DNA from: Pelobates cultripes
Lineage: Eukaryota > Chordata > Amphibia > Anura > Pelobatidae
Direction: 5' to 3'
DNA: 64,000 bases
NCBI GenBank assembly: GCA_933207985.1
Contig: OW240912.1
Span: 248,660,265-248,724,264, forward strand
The position numbers and the translations under genes are program-made. Within the stretch, counting starts at the first letter, position 1; each line of letters starts with the position of its first letter. The notes below the pieces were generated by a model. The model did no database searches. It had not been told where the DNA came from and was given only the letters and a program-made list of their open reading frames with translations. Below are positions 12,601 through 26,900 of the stretch, piece by piece.

Positions 12601-15600
12601 TCAGCAGGGGAGACCTAGTGTGCATGCGCCGCAATGGCTGTGCACATTATTCAATGCTTTCCTATGGGGATTTTGGCAACACTGGAGGTCCTCACATAGC
12701 ATGAGGACGTCCGGCGTCGCTTAAAAAACTCTTTGTGTTCTAAGAACATGGAAGTCCCTCTAGTGGCTGTCTGATAGACAGCCACTAGAGGAGGACTTAA
12801 CCCTGCAAGGTAATTATTGCAGTTTATAAAAACCGCAATAATTACCTTGCAGGGTTAAGGGTAGTGGGAGTTGGCACCCAGACCACTCCAATGGGCAGAA
12901 GTGGTCTGGGTGCCTGGAGTGTCCCTTTAAGCAATGTATTCACTTCCATTGTCTGTTTGAAATCAGTTTTGTGAAAAAGGAGAAGTTGAACAATTATTTG
13001 GCTTCATTTAAAACCAGGAGAAGTTGAACAATTATTTGGCTTCATTTAAAAAAACAAAAATTAAAGGGACATTATAGTCACCAGAACAACTACGGCTTAT
13101 TGTATCTGTTCTGGTAAGTATAATCATTCACTTCAGGCTTTTTGCACACAGAGTTTTCAGTGAAAAGGTAGTGTTTACATTTCAGCCAACTCCACTGGCC
13201 ATTCCTCGGATGGCTGCTAGAGGTGATTCCTAGGGCAGTGCTACACTTCCACTGCCATTCAGTGTCTCCACCCTCTGCATGGAGACACTGAACTTTCCTC
13301 ATAGAGATGAATTGACTTAATGCATCTGTATGAGGAGATGCGGATTGGCCAGCGCTGTGGATGGTTTGTGTTGACTCTGACCCTGATTTGCCTCCTTGAC
13401 AATATCAGCCAATTCAATGCTTTCCCAAGGGAAAGCCTTGTGATTGGCTCTGAACACCACTTCTGATTATGACAAACCAAGCAGGCAGATCAAGGACAGT
13501 GCCAGCACCAGCAGACTGGAATAAAGGTGAGATTTTACTATATTTAGGAAGGGCATGGGGACTAGATAGTGTTTTTAACACTATAAGGTCAGGAATACAT
13601 TGGAGCTCTGAATTTTGCAGGCAAGCTTACCGTGAAGAGAGGAATCTGAGTGAATAAGGTCATCAAAGTTTAGTTGTTTCAACTCAGAATGGATGGATGA
13701 TTGGAGTGGATCAGATACAGCTGAGTGATGGTCACTAAAAAAAAAAAAAAAGATTCACAAATAGTATTATTGCATCTTCTGAAATATATCTCATATATAA
13801 TATTAATAATAATAATCAATAATAGGGGTAGGCCGATTATCGATTTGGCCGATATCATCGGCCGATATTCCAGATTATGGCAAATATTGGTCACTATTGA
13901 TATTGATATTTCCAATAATGTGAGAGGCGGCGGTGGCCCAGCAAACGCGAGGCCAGCCACCTTAGGGCACACCGGCTATGGGGAAGCAACAATCGAGTGA
14001 CCGGCAGGAAGGAAGCGCACAGCACTCCCCCCTACCAGTCACTCAGTGTAGCGTGGTCGAGCACGTGACAGGGAAGGGAGGCAAGGAGAGAGGAACACTA
14101 AGGGACAGGGAAGGGAGAGGTACACGAACACTAAGGGACAGGGAAGGGAGGGGAGAAATACACTAAGGGCAGGAAAGGGAGGTAAGGGGAACAGAGAAGA
14201 ACACTAAGTATTCTTGTATACATAAAAAAAAAAAAAAAATCTGACAGGCATGTATATTTTGTGCATTTACCACTTAACAAAAAGATTTGCGAAAAAAATA
14301 AACATGTTAACAGTAGATTTATGTAGAAATTGTTTCTTTTTTCAAAATTGTAAATGTACAGAATATCGGTAAGCTATCGGCCTGAAAGTTCACAGATTAT
14401 CGGTATCGTCTCAATACAGGTCAATCCCTAATCAATAATTATACATCTTTCAGCTTTGCATCAAATTGGTCATAACTGATGGATTCAATTCAGAAACCCG
14501 TGGAGGACAAATGCCGTCTGGTTGGTAAACAAAACAGGTTTGTTTATTTTTTTTAAGTAAATAAATAATTTGATTGGAAATGTAATTAGGACATTATTAC
14601 TGGATTACACCCAATAAAAAGGATGCAGTATGAAACCTTGTTAAACATGAAAACATTATTTTTCGCTGTCTCTGATTTATATTAATTTGTCCATATTTTC
14701 CTCTACTTTTACAATACTAATAAATGCATAACATACTGCTACATGCTATACATCTCTTAAACTACAAGACCCACTTACAAACAAACTGCCCCAACAATTA
14801 GAAGGAAAGGACAGTTGTATGTTTCCACTAAATGCATGGACACATTTCTATTTATATCAATCAGCAAACAGCAAGAGGTCTACAGAATCCATACAACTGC
14901 TTGCACATCTGCAAAGAAAACTGTCAGCTTCTCTATATTTAGTTCATTTTGATCAATTAATAAAAAAATAAAAAAATGCAAAGTGAGTGAATAGTAGAAA
15001 AATCTAAACAAAGTCAATATTTGGTGAGACGACCATTTGCCTACAAAACAGCATAAATTATTCTAGGTACACTTACACACAATTTTGTAAGGAACTCAGC
15101 AAACAGGTTGTTACAAACATAAAAACTGTACGTCTGCGGATTTAGGCAGCCTCAGTTGCTTCTATCTCTTATTGTAATCCTAGACAGACTCAATGTTGAG
15201 ATCAAGGCTTTGTGGGGGAAATACCATCACTTCCAAGTCTTGTTCTTCTTTACGCTGAAAATATTTCTTAGTTACTCTGATTGTATGTTTAGGTTCATTG
15301 TCATGTTGCAGAATACATTTGAGGCCATTTAGATGACACCCTGATGTTATCCTGCGAGCCCAAACAACTATTTCACACATTTAACTCTCTCCACCTACTA
15401 ACTTGACCGTCTCAGACTTTGCAACTCACTTCACTGACAAGATCTCTACAATCTCTCATCTTTTTTGTTCCCCTTACAATACTTCCCCTAACCTCACTCC
15501 CTCTGCTGTTCTATGTTCATTCGCACCCGCTACAGCGGAAGAGGTTACTGCTCTGCTCCAGTCCTCCTGCCCCACCACCTGCTCCCTAGATCCAATTCCC

Positions 15601-17740
15601 ACGCATCTCATCCGTACTCTGTCTCTGTCTCCTTCTCTACCTCTCACTAAAATTCTCAATCTCTCTCTCTCCACTGGCATATTTCCATAACCCTTCAAAC
15701 ATGCAACTGTAACCCCAATTCTAAAGAAGCCCAACCTTGACCCTAACTCCCCGTCCAACTACATTTCTATCTTGCTACTGCTTTTTGCATCCAAGATCCT
15801 TGAAAGAGTTGTATATGCGAAATTGACAGACTTCCTCAAGTCCAATTCTCTGCTAGACCCACTTCAGTCTGGTTTCCACGCTAAGCACTCTGTGGAATCG
15901 GCACTGACCAAAGTATCCAATGATCTACTCGCTGCAAAATCTCGTGGTCACTATTCTATCCTAATTCTCCTTGACCTTTCTGCGGCTTTTGACACTGTTG
16001 ATCATCAACAGCTTCTCATCCTGCGCAATATCGGTCTACAATATATTGCTCTTTCCTGGTGCTCCTCCTACCTCTCCCAGCGCTCTTTCAGTGTTTCTTT
16101 CTCTGGCTCTGCTTCTTCTACCCAACTCCTCTCTGTTGGTGTCCCCCAAGGTTCAGTTCTTCGGTCCCCTACTGTTCTCCATCTATACTGCCTCGCTTGG
16201 TAAACTCATTAGCTCCTTTGCCTTTCAATATTTTATGTGGATAACACGCAAATCTACCTGATCTCTCCCCGTCTCTTGACTAGTGTCTCTGACTGCCTCT
16301 CTGCTATTTCTAACTGGATGGCTGCCCACTTCCTTAAACTCAACCTGACCAAAACTGAAACTCTGGTCTTTCCTCCCTCAAAAGTTGCTACTTCTGGGTC
16401 TGTCTCCCTCCAAGTCAACAGTGCTATCATCAGCTCCACCACGCAGGCTCGCTGCCTAGGTGTTCTCTTTGAATCCGACCTCTCCTTCACGCCTCATGTT
16501 CAGTCTATCACCAAATCCTGACGCTTCCAACTCAAAAACATTGTGTGCATCCGACCCTACTTAACGCCAGATGCGACTAAGGTGCTGGTCCATTCCACTG
16601 TCCTTTCTCGCCTTGACTACTGTAATCCACTTCTCAGTGGTCTTACGTGCTCCCAACAGTCCAGTCTCGCCGTTACAGTCCATAATGAATGCGGTGGCCA
16701 GGCTCATCTTCCTGTCCACTCGCCCTGCCCACGCCTCACCCATCTGTCAGTCCCTACATTGGCTTCCTGTAAGATATAGGGCTCAATTTAAAATTCTGGT
16801 TCTTGCTTTCAAATATCTACATAATGCTGCTCCCACCTATCTATCCTCCCTAATATACAAGTATGTCCCGTCTAGGCCCTTACGCTCTACTGAAGACTTA
16901 CGCCTTCAAGACTTCGCGAGGGCTACACCGTTCCTGTGGAACTCACTTCCCTCCTCCGTTAGATGCTCACCCAGTCTCCACTCCTTCAAAAAAAATCATT
17001 AAAAACCCACTTCTTCATAAAAGCGTATCAATTAAACTGTCTTCTGCTACAGCCAAATCTTTCAAAATTTGACTCATCAGTCCAGAGCACCTGCTGCCAT
17101 TTCTCTGCACTCCTATTCCAGTACTTTTATGCATTGTTCAGTCTCCATGCCTTGTTTCCTGGTCAGACTTTAGCCTTTTTGACCACAAACTTTCCATGAA
17201 GACCACTTCTGATGGCTCTATACAGTCGAAGGATGTACCAGGTTCCAATTAGTTTCTACCAATTCTGAGCTGATGACACTGTTGGACATCTTCTGATTGC
17301 AAAGGAAAGTAAGTATAATGTGTCTTTCACATGCTGCATTAAGTGTCCTTGGCCGACCATTGCATCTACAATCCTCAATATTGCCTTTCTCTTTGTGCTT
17401 TTTCATAAGAGCTTTGGCAGTACTTCTGGAAACCCTGACTGCCTTGAAGAGGCCTTGATTTAGCACTATAACTACTGTATGTCTTGCCATAGTGTATGAC
17501 TTTTGATATTAGACATTTTTTAGCAAAAACACCTAGTTAGCACAGTTTGACTATTCCTCACCCAGTTTTTATCCTACCACACAGCAGTTTCTGGTTCGCT
17601 CAATGATTGTATTTTGATCTACATTACCACTTGTTTGGTACAATTGTTTAATCATGCACCTGTTTGTATGCCTACAAAATCATTGACTTTGTGAAAGTGT
17701 ACTTAGTAGTATGATATTAAAAGCACAACACACTTTGCCT

Positions 17741-17772
<32 letters not shown>

Positions 17773-17863
17773 TTAGATTTGGTTCTGTTCACTCACTTTG
17801 TATTTTAATAACTTTTCAAACTTAACTATTAAGTTTTCTATTTTTAAAAGCATTCTTACTGTG

Positions 17864-17921
<58 letters not shown>

Positions 17922-20900
17922 ATACAATTATTAATTTTATTTACCGGGAAACCAGCTTTTTTTCAGTCTCTTGACAAAGAAGAGCAACCTCTTGATTCAG
18001 TGTAGGAAACTGGCTATTCTTTGGTATCGGAGACAGCGGCTTATTGCGACTGTGATGAGATGATGAAATATAGGAACCATCATGATCTGTTACTAGAAAG
18101 AAAAAAAAAAGAATCACAGTTCCAGGTCATTTAGCCAATATATTTGGACATTTATTTTGCAGATAGGTATATGTATAATAAATAAATACCTTCTGAGGAA
18201 ATATGTTCTTTTTTGTTTATTGTTTGGAAAACATTGGCTTTAGGCGTTGAAGACAGTCGACGAGAAGATACCTTTGAAACAAGTGGTGTCCTCTCACACT
18301 CGGTAGTTACTAACTCTTCGCACCTCTGTATTTTCAGTCTGTTTAGAAGGATATGCTGTTGAGGAGTCAGGTTGTCACCTACAAAATTCACCTTTTGATG
18401 AGATGCAGCAGAGACATTATTTAAGAATCCTCTTCTTGGTTGAGCACTAGACTGAGTCATGCTTTCCACCTCAGCCGCATATATGAGTCTGTCCTTGTAG
18501 TTACGGTAAGCCTCCTCCAAATACTCTGCATCTTTTTCAAGCTCTTTGATTTTGGCCTTTGTGTTGGCTACAAACTCGAGATCTGAATCTGGAGAGCTGC
18601 TGCGAGTTCTTGCGGCATAGCAATAATGTGAATTAGAGGTACCACCAGCTTCAAAGGCATTAAATACTAGATGGCTTTTCATTGGATCTTTATCAATGTA
18701 AATATATGGAGGTCCCGTCCTGCTTGTTGTGAAGCCTTGCACAGAGCGATCGACAAAAGATGGTTTGGGGTTGCGATACACTTCCTTTTCAAAAGCTGCA
18801 CGTGAAATAGAAACACACAAGTAGAAACTATTGAGAAACACAATCATTTAGTACACTGATATATATATATTTTTCTAAGCAATGATCTCAAAAGCAACAC
18901 CAGACATAAAGTGAAAAGATCTTCATAATCTAAAATCAAATCATTCTATACAGGTAAAAACTGAAACTGCAAAGTATAAAGACAATAACTAGTTCATTAT
19001 TACAAATGTCATTCTGCTCATATTTCCACAGTGTTTTAAAAAAAAAAAAAAAAATAACAACGCAACCGTAACAATCTGTTTTAAGAAAAATAAATTAAAT
19101 AAACTTTAAGCACAAAATAACTTTACTTCCATTAAGCAGCTTTGGTGTATAGATCATGCCCCGGCAGTCTCACTGCTGAATTATCTGCAATTTAGCCAAC
19201 ATGGAAAAATAGTTTCATTTTCAATCAGACGTGACTGCACTGAGTGTTTACCAGAGACATTTTTCTATCTTTTACTCTGTTAATTTGACATTTAACCAAA
19301 CACTGAACACTCCTATAGGCTCACAACAGAGCAGGAAATTCTAAATTCTAAATTACACAGATTGTGCAACAAAGGAAGATTAAACATTGCATCTCTCTTT
19401 ACAGGAAATATGTAGGGAGACTGGGTAAGTCACACGCAGAGACTGTGGCTAGGTCTGCATAAGCAAAGTGATTTAAAGGGACACTATAGTCACCTGAACA
19501 ACTACAGCTTAATGTATTTGTTCAGGTATGATCTATAGCTCCCTGCAGGCAATCTAATGTAAACAGAGAAAATACAGTGTTTACATTGAGTGATAGGAAT
19601 ACCTCCAGTGGCCGTCACTCAGACGGCCACCAGAGGGACTTCCTATCATGCAGGGCCCTAAAAAGGCCTTGTACACGTCAGACGTATTAAAATACGTCTG
19701 ACATGTGCAGGAGAGAGAAGGCACTGTGTGCGCACCTTCTCTCTCTTGCCTGTCAGCAGAGGAGAGGGGCGGGCAAAGACCGCGAGCTGAGCTGTCAGTA
19801 AGCTCAGCTAGCGGCTGCGCGCATGCACGGTAGTGCGCTCAGGACTTCAGAGGGCGGCATGAATGCCGCCCTCTGAAGTATGTGCGCATGTGCGGCTAAG
19901 CCACACATGCGCACAAGGGAGCAATGACGCTTCCAAACGTAAGCGTCTGATTGCTTCCTGCTCGCGCCCGCCTATTTCGTCATTTTGACGAAATAGGGGG
20001 CATGGCTTCACGAGGCTCCCGGCGCTGGAACCAGGTGAGTTAAAACTGCTGCCTGGAGAGTCCCTTTAACTCCTAAATGGTAGAGAACTGAGCAGTGAGA
20101 CTGCAGGGGCATAATCAATATCTTCATAAACGTTACAAATCTATTTTGGTGATACCACTAATAAATTGACAAACTTTTTGATGCCTGTACTCTTATTTTA
20201 CATAACTATAGTGGACTGAATTTGACACGTCACAATTCACAAATACGTTATCCAGAGTGGTTTGATGAAATGTGAGCCAGGGTATTTTGTTTCTTTATTT
20301 ATCCAGGCAGCAATTTAAAAGCAATGTATATTAGAGTACAATTGTGATACTAGCTGCATCTATGTGTCCAGCCTACTTAAAAATGTCCTGATCAGAGAGT
20401 TATAAAAAAAAAAAAATGGACCGGTTATGGATATACATTAAAGTTATACTGAACTCCATATAGTTTCCCTTCCATTTACTAATGACTTTGTAGACTGCGT
20501 AAGGTATTCAATTCACATACACTGTATATTCATTTATTGGTTTTGGTGAGTTGATATATTAAACAATTGCAAATGTGTAGCCACCCCACTACAAGGATCA
20601 ATAAGCATTCAGGTAACTGAATTTGTTTGTTACAGACAAGTCTCTCAAGTATAGTTGTACTGCAAGTACATCAAGTGACATTTCAGCTGCACATTGCTTA
20701 AGGTATATTTCACATTGCTTTAATTTGCTATATTGAACAAGTGGTTGGCTTTACAACTGCTTTTCTCCATATGTTTATTTCCCTTTATCTGCCACTTTCT
20801 GGATATGGATATTATTCTAATGCATTCTTATTTTTTTTGTCTCTCAAGAATAGACTCTCAAGTATAGCAGTTGATGCATTAATACTGAACAGCACTATTA

Positions 20901-23900
20901 ACCCACATATTTTTGTAATTTTGTGGAGTCTAACATAGGTATTTTGTAGTTTATCAAATTCTTAGTAATTCGAATTATTCCTAATAATATATATATTATT
21001 TCTAATTCATAGCCGGTTCAGCAAATTAATTACACACACATCTAGTTTATTTATGATTTCACAGATGGGCCAACAGAAACAGAACAGAAATTTTATGAAA
21101 TAACAAGAAAAAAATAAATAAATCTAACCTTGTCGTGTATGCCGCAGTTGAAATTCCAGCTGTTCTACTTCAGCATTTAATCGCCTTGAAGAATCCTCAC
21201 TGCCTAGTAACTGCATCTTTAGTTCTGTACACCGCTCAACCTGTACAGCAGTGTGGTAAAGGAAATAGCAAACAATATAAGCAGATGTTCTGGCAGAGCC
21301 TAAACCCTAAACTTTTCTCCATGTCTGTAGGGGAAAAAAATGTTAATGGTATCGTTCATCCAGCTCCATAAAACACAGTCATTCCATATTTGAAAGACCA
21401 CATATCCTTGGGGTGAATTGCTCACAGCAATGACTAGCTTCTTATCAATTTATATGGCTCCATGATGAAAACCAAAATTTGTCCAGGACTGGATATAAGT
21501 TCCATTTATTTTTATGAGGAAAGCACTGCATGTATGTCTTGGAGCATCAGAGATTTGCATGTACAGTGCTTCTACCATTAGCTCCAGTAAGAGGCCAAGT
21601 AATAGACTTTTATAGGATGAAGTGGACATCAATGAATGAGCTGTGCATTGCCTTTATTGTACATGACTTCAATAAAATCAAGTAAACCAATATTAATAAG
21701 TCAACAATTTTATTCTTTTTGTAATGTTTAAAGGGACATTGTAGTCACCAGAAGCACTACAGCTGAATGAAGTGATTATGGTGTCTATGGCCTGTCCCCG
21801 CAGCCTTGGCACTGTAAACACTGTCTTTTCAGAGAACACTGGTGCCTAGTTACACCTCTAGAGGCTTTCACTCAGATGGCCACTATAGGTGCTTCCTAGT
21901 TCAGTGCTGCACAGTGTGCAGCGCTGGCATTCAGCATCTCCATGCTCCGCATGGAGGTGCTAAACGCTCCTCATAGAGACACATTAATTCAATGCATCTT
22001 TATTAGGAGATGCTGATTGGTGCAGTGTGGCATTTTGTGGGCATGTGCAATAGCCTCCCAGTGTTCTCCTATGAGAAAGCATTGGATTGACTGAGATCAT
22101 CGAAACTGATTATCTCAGTCACTGAGACGGGGCCAGTTGCAGCGCTGCACAGGAAAAAAGGTGAGCAAAATCACCTTTTATTTCTGGAAAGCTTATATCT
22201 CTAATCACCAAAACCACTACACCTTAATGTGTAGTATTGGTGTTTTTAGCAATGTAAAGTTGGATTAGACAAATGGCATTGTTTACTTTTTTCCCCCAAA
22301 ATTCCTCTACTAGCCTTTACAATTTCAATTTACAATTTCAAGTTCAGCATGCATCATTATTATCCTCCTATATTGCAGGGATACAATTGGTACAGTGAGA
22401 TGACTGCTGTGCATCCAATGCTTCTCTTTGAAGACCCAACAAATTGGGCAGGAAAGCTTCTTAATAAAGATTTCACAGAAGGCGGGGCAACTGTCGTGAG
22501 GAGACCATTGCCATGATGGGTGAAAGGAGAGTTTCACTTTTTCTAAAACTGCCCTGAAAGACTATGATGTTACAAATACATATGCATTTTTAACATCATA
22601 TAATTCCTTTAATTAGTCGAGTTGAGAGGGAACGTCCTAGGGTTGAAATAAACAAAACATTTAAAACATTGTAAACATCTACTATAACACATTGATACCT
22701 TATTATATATATATTTTTATTTGAAAATGACAGAGGTCCAAAGACACCATCCTTTCACAATTTTTTAGCTCTGATAATGCCCCGACATATATATATGGAA
22801 TAGTTTTTCAATGAAAAGAGCTGTAAAGAGGAAGAATAACACTTAATAGACAGAAACATAGAAAATGCTTTACTAGCGTAATTTACTAGCGTAATTTACT
22901 AGAGTGTGAATTGTCTGAAATTCAAAGTGAATTTCACATTTAAGGTCAAAGTAGCCATAGCCAAACTAAAAGCATGGCTGACTGGCAATTGTTTTAAAAT
23001 CCTACATTTACTATGAATGCCCAACAATTCTCATTCAAGTAAATAACCCGAATAGTGTTTTAGGTGAATAATACCCAAAATAATAATATCAAATGTTTTT
23101 TAACCAGAAAGAAAAAAACAGTTAGCTTTACTAGATTCAGGTACATTCAGGGATCTATGTATTATGTAGCAACCTAATGAGACTGATTCTAATAATATAG
23201 TAACTGAGAAGAATGATATTATAAAAATAATTATTTGTAATATAGTCTTTTAGTTCTCCTGAGTTATTTTTATTCATTTGCATCTTGGGATGAGTGTGAT
23301 GACTTAATTCATCCTGTAACTTCCATAAGGAGGTGCCAAGTATGCAACTCCATATTGTGTACAAATGTCAGAAGGATAAATGCTGAGCTGGCTTTGAAGG
23401 AATGAACTATATTATTCTGACATACCGCACTCTCTGGTTCCAACTCATTCTTTAAGGGGAATCCTCAGCCAGTTTAGCAGGTGTCCTTGCCATCTGAATG
23501 GATTTAGAAGTTAACAGATACACTGAGCACATGATTTTAGTTGCACGTTGTGCAGTAAGTGTTATTCCAGCATTTTGTCAAATTATGTGAACAGTTATTT
23601 CTTACAGAAACCCTAATATTAAGCAGTGTTACACTTACCTCTGTTTGTAGTTGCCTTTCCAATAGTTCCCTTCTCATTTTAAACTCATCCTGCTCCTGCT
23701 TCCTGGAATTCTCCAAAATTTTCAATTCTTCCTGGAGAGCAGCATATTCGACAGCAGGCTTTATAGCTCCTATAGTGGAAATACCCATATGTGCTCAATT
23801 AATATATTCTTATCAATAAGAACAATATAAAACAATACCATATATGAAGAACAATGTGGAATGGATCATAATTGTTCATTAAGGTGAACCCATCATCCAA

Positions 23901-26900
23901 AAATGTGTGGCTAGAGAACAAACACATTGTGCCAAGACAATTCCAGTACATCAATAAATTAAATAACACACTAACCTGGCATTATTTCACATCTGTTCAG
24001 GGAGATACCATTATATCCCACAATGCTCTTTGCTAAATCTCACAATTCTAGGTTCATTGCTCCACAAACAGTATATACTGGGACAAAGCCACATGCATTA
24101 TGGGATATGATAGAATCTTTTTGACTATCACCAACATGGAAACATGAGCCACTACAATCTTCAATATGAAATAGACAATGTTTTATTAATACTGAAACTC
24201 ACTGTCTCTGAGAAGTTGATTTTCCTTGCGAACCTCTTCAAGTTGTTCTTTGAGTGACTTGCTTTGTGCCTGAAGCTCTGCCTTTTCTTGAATTATTAAA
24301 GGATAGTCTATGGTTTCCTTCAGCTTCTCAGTCAGTTGGTGATTCTGCTTTGTTAATAGAGAGAGCTGAACATTCAGCACATTTACTTCTGTCTGAAAGT
24401 ACAAAATATCAATTAACATTCAAACAGATATACATGATGATCAATTCTATTTAAAAAAAATGCCATTTGCTGATCCCGGGGAGACCAGTAGCAACTAAAA
24501 TCAGACAGACAGAGATGGTTATTCAATAAACCAGAAATTAAATAGGGGTTTGATAGTATTAGGCAATATAAAGCAGGCCTGAACAAACTGACTGAGATTT
24601 TTTTAAATTCACATACTTTGGCCTAAAATTCGAATTTTTGCTTGCAAGCACCAATGGCCGTTCATGCAACAGTATTTTGAAGATGACTGTAGTTAAGAGA
24701 TTGCTTCCTTCACACTGAATTAAAAAAAACTTTGTTTTCCATTTCCAATTCTTACATTTAAGCCTAATTTCAATGTGGGGCTTTGGAATAAATATTGATT
24801 TCCAAGCAGTCCATTTCCTATGTTTGAGGAACATGGTTTGTATTTTTCATAGGAGGCATAATACTTTTTATATGCTGTAAGACAGCACAGATAATGCTTT
24901 GAATTACATTCTAAACGGTCTGCTTTAGCAAAGAAATAATTATTACATCTGTTTTACTGCACTGCTTTCCTTCACATATGAAAACAGGGCCTATCAATAT
25001 AGTGTAACTGGCTTCCAAACACTCCTATTGACTTGAAAGGAAGCATGTGCAGCTGTAGTAAGGAGATCAAAGACAAATCTGTCATATTATTTTAAAAATT
25101 AATTTTTCCTACACCTAGTAGTCTAATTCCTGTTAAAGATGGTTCCTGTCACTGCAATTGTTTGTCTAAATAATCTGGAAGTAGTTCAGGTGAAATTGAC
25201 CTTGTAGCTTTTGATAAATTAGATTTTATTTTCTTGATGTCTGCAGATGTGCATATTCTGTGCAGGAAATCCTAAGCAACGTAATAGCCTTTGTGGAAAA
25301 TTGAAATGAGAAAAACAATATTTTGAGTAGATTTTTACAACACTGTCAGTACTAGGACTACGTTTAAATGTTATAAACAAAGCTACTGAATTACCAATAA
25401 CTGTGTGTAAAGTATAGATAAAATGTGTGCTTGAACAAATTCCTCACTTTAAGTGGAATAAACATATCAAAAAAATTTAAAGGGTTTAATGGCACTATTG
25501 CAAATCATCATATACATAAAAGGTAAAGACTAATTTGTTTTATTGGGTACACAATATTTTTCCTCAACCCTTTCTACTTATGAAATCTTTAGAAATTAAA
25601 GTTTTATGCAATATCTTTTATTTTCTTCCAGGTTGAACATGCACACCATTCAGTGTATCTGTATTGACATTAGAGAATATACCTAATTTGCTTTTATGTC
25701 AATGAGTACTTTGCTGCCGCACATATTTTGCAATGAGAAAAGATATCCTATTCCAATTGGCATGTAATGTACAAGCTGGATGTGGGTTAACAGGTAACAT
25801 AATGCAGGATTCATTTTAATTTGCAGGTCAGCTCTAGGACGATTCCTGAGATTATGAAAAAAAAATATTCTACCAAGCCAATGGGTCAGGTTATGCCGAC
25901 GTGCAGATTTCTGTAAAACTTGATATGACTAAATAGATTCGTGTTTATGTGGTTGGGTGGTAGGTTTACACTTGCTGGGTTTATGTTGGTTGTGTCCTGT
26001 ATGTTTTGGAAAGGAGAATGTGAACTATGGAAAAGTGCTTTACTGAGACGATCCCTCCCTGTTCATGTTAAAATTAATTTGTAAATTCCCTTACCTCCAA
26101 CTCCCGTGTGCGTGACACAGCTTTCTCCACCTCTTGTTTCTTCATGTTTAATATAATGGCTTCTTCACGTAAGTGGGCAGCTTCCTCTGATATGGCACAC
26201 AAATGGAAAACACACATTTATTAACAGGTTTTTTTGTATACATTCTCTCTCCCCGGCTATTGATACACCCATAGATTGATATATAGCATTTTCATTTATT
26301 AGCCTGATTTTACAAATATGTACATACCATTTCACCATTTTACTTCAAAATGACAACAACAGCAGCAGTAAAAGGTAGAACAGCTAATACTTTAAAAAGG
26401 TATTGAACGCTTAAAAGGTGTGGATGGCTAGGTCAGGATTTAAATGGAGGCATGTACATCCAGCTGTTACTAGATGTTCTGTGTGGTATCTCACCATGCC
26501 CTACTAAAGAGTCTACATAACAATAACTGTAGTAAGGGACACTCCAGGACTATGGGAGAAATGGGATGGGCTTTAAGGAAATACATTTTTATTGACACAT
26601 TTGCAAATAATTGAGCTATTATTATGGAGAGGTAAAATATTATAATATATTAAAGAATAACCTATTTTTTCACGAGTAGACTTTAAAGATCGAATTAATG
26701 TCTTCGTGATAAAAAAGCATTTACTAACAATCTTTGTGTGTGAACTATGCTCATTTAGAAACAGAGAAGCAGAATTAATTCTGATGGTGGTTACAGAGCC
26801 AGGAAAAGGAAAGGAAAATTATGCAAAGCCAACATTAAGTATTCATTTTCCCAGATCTTTGCACAATTTTGCTGCCTGTAATGTATTCCAGAGTAATAGC

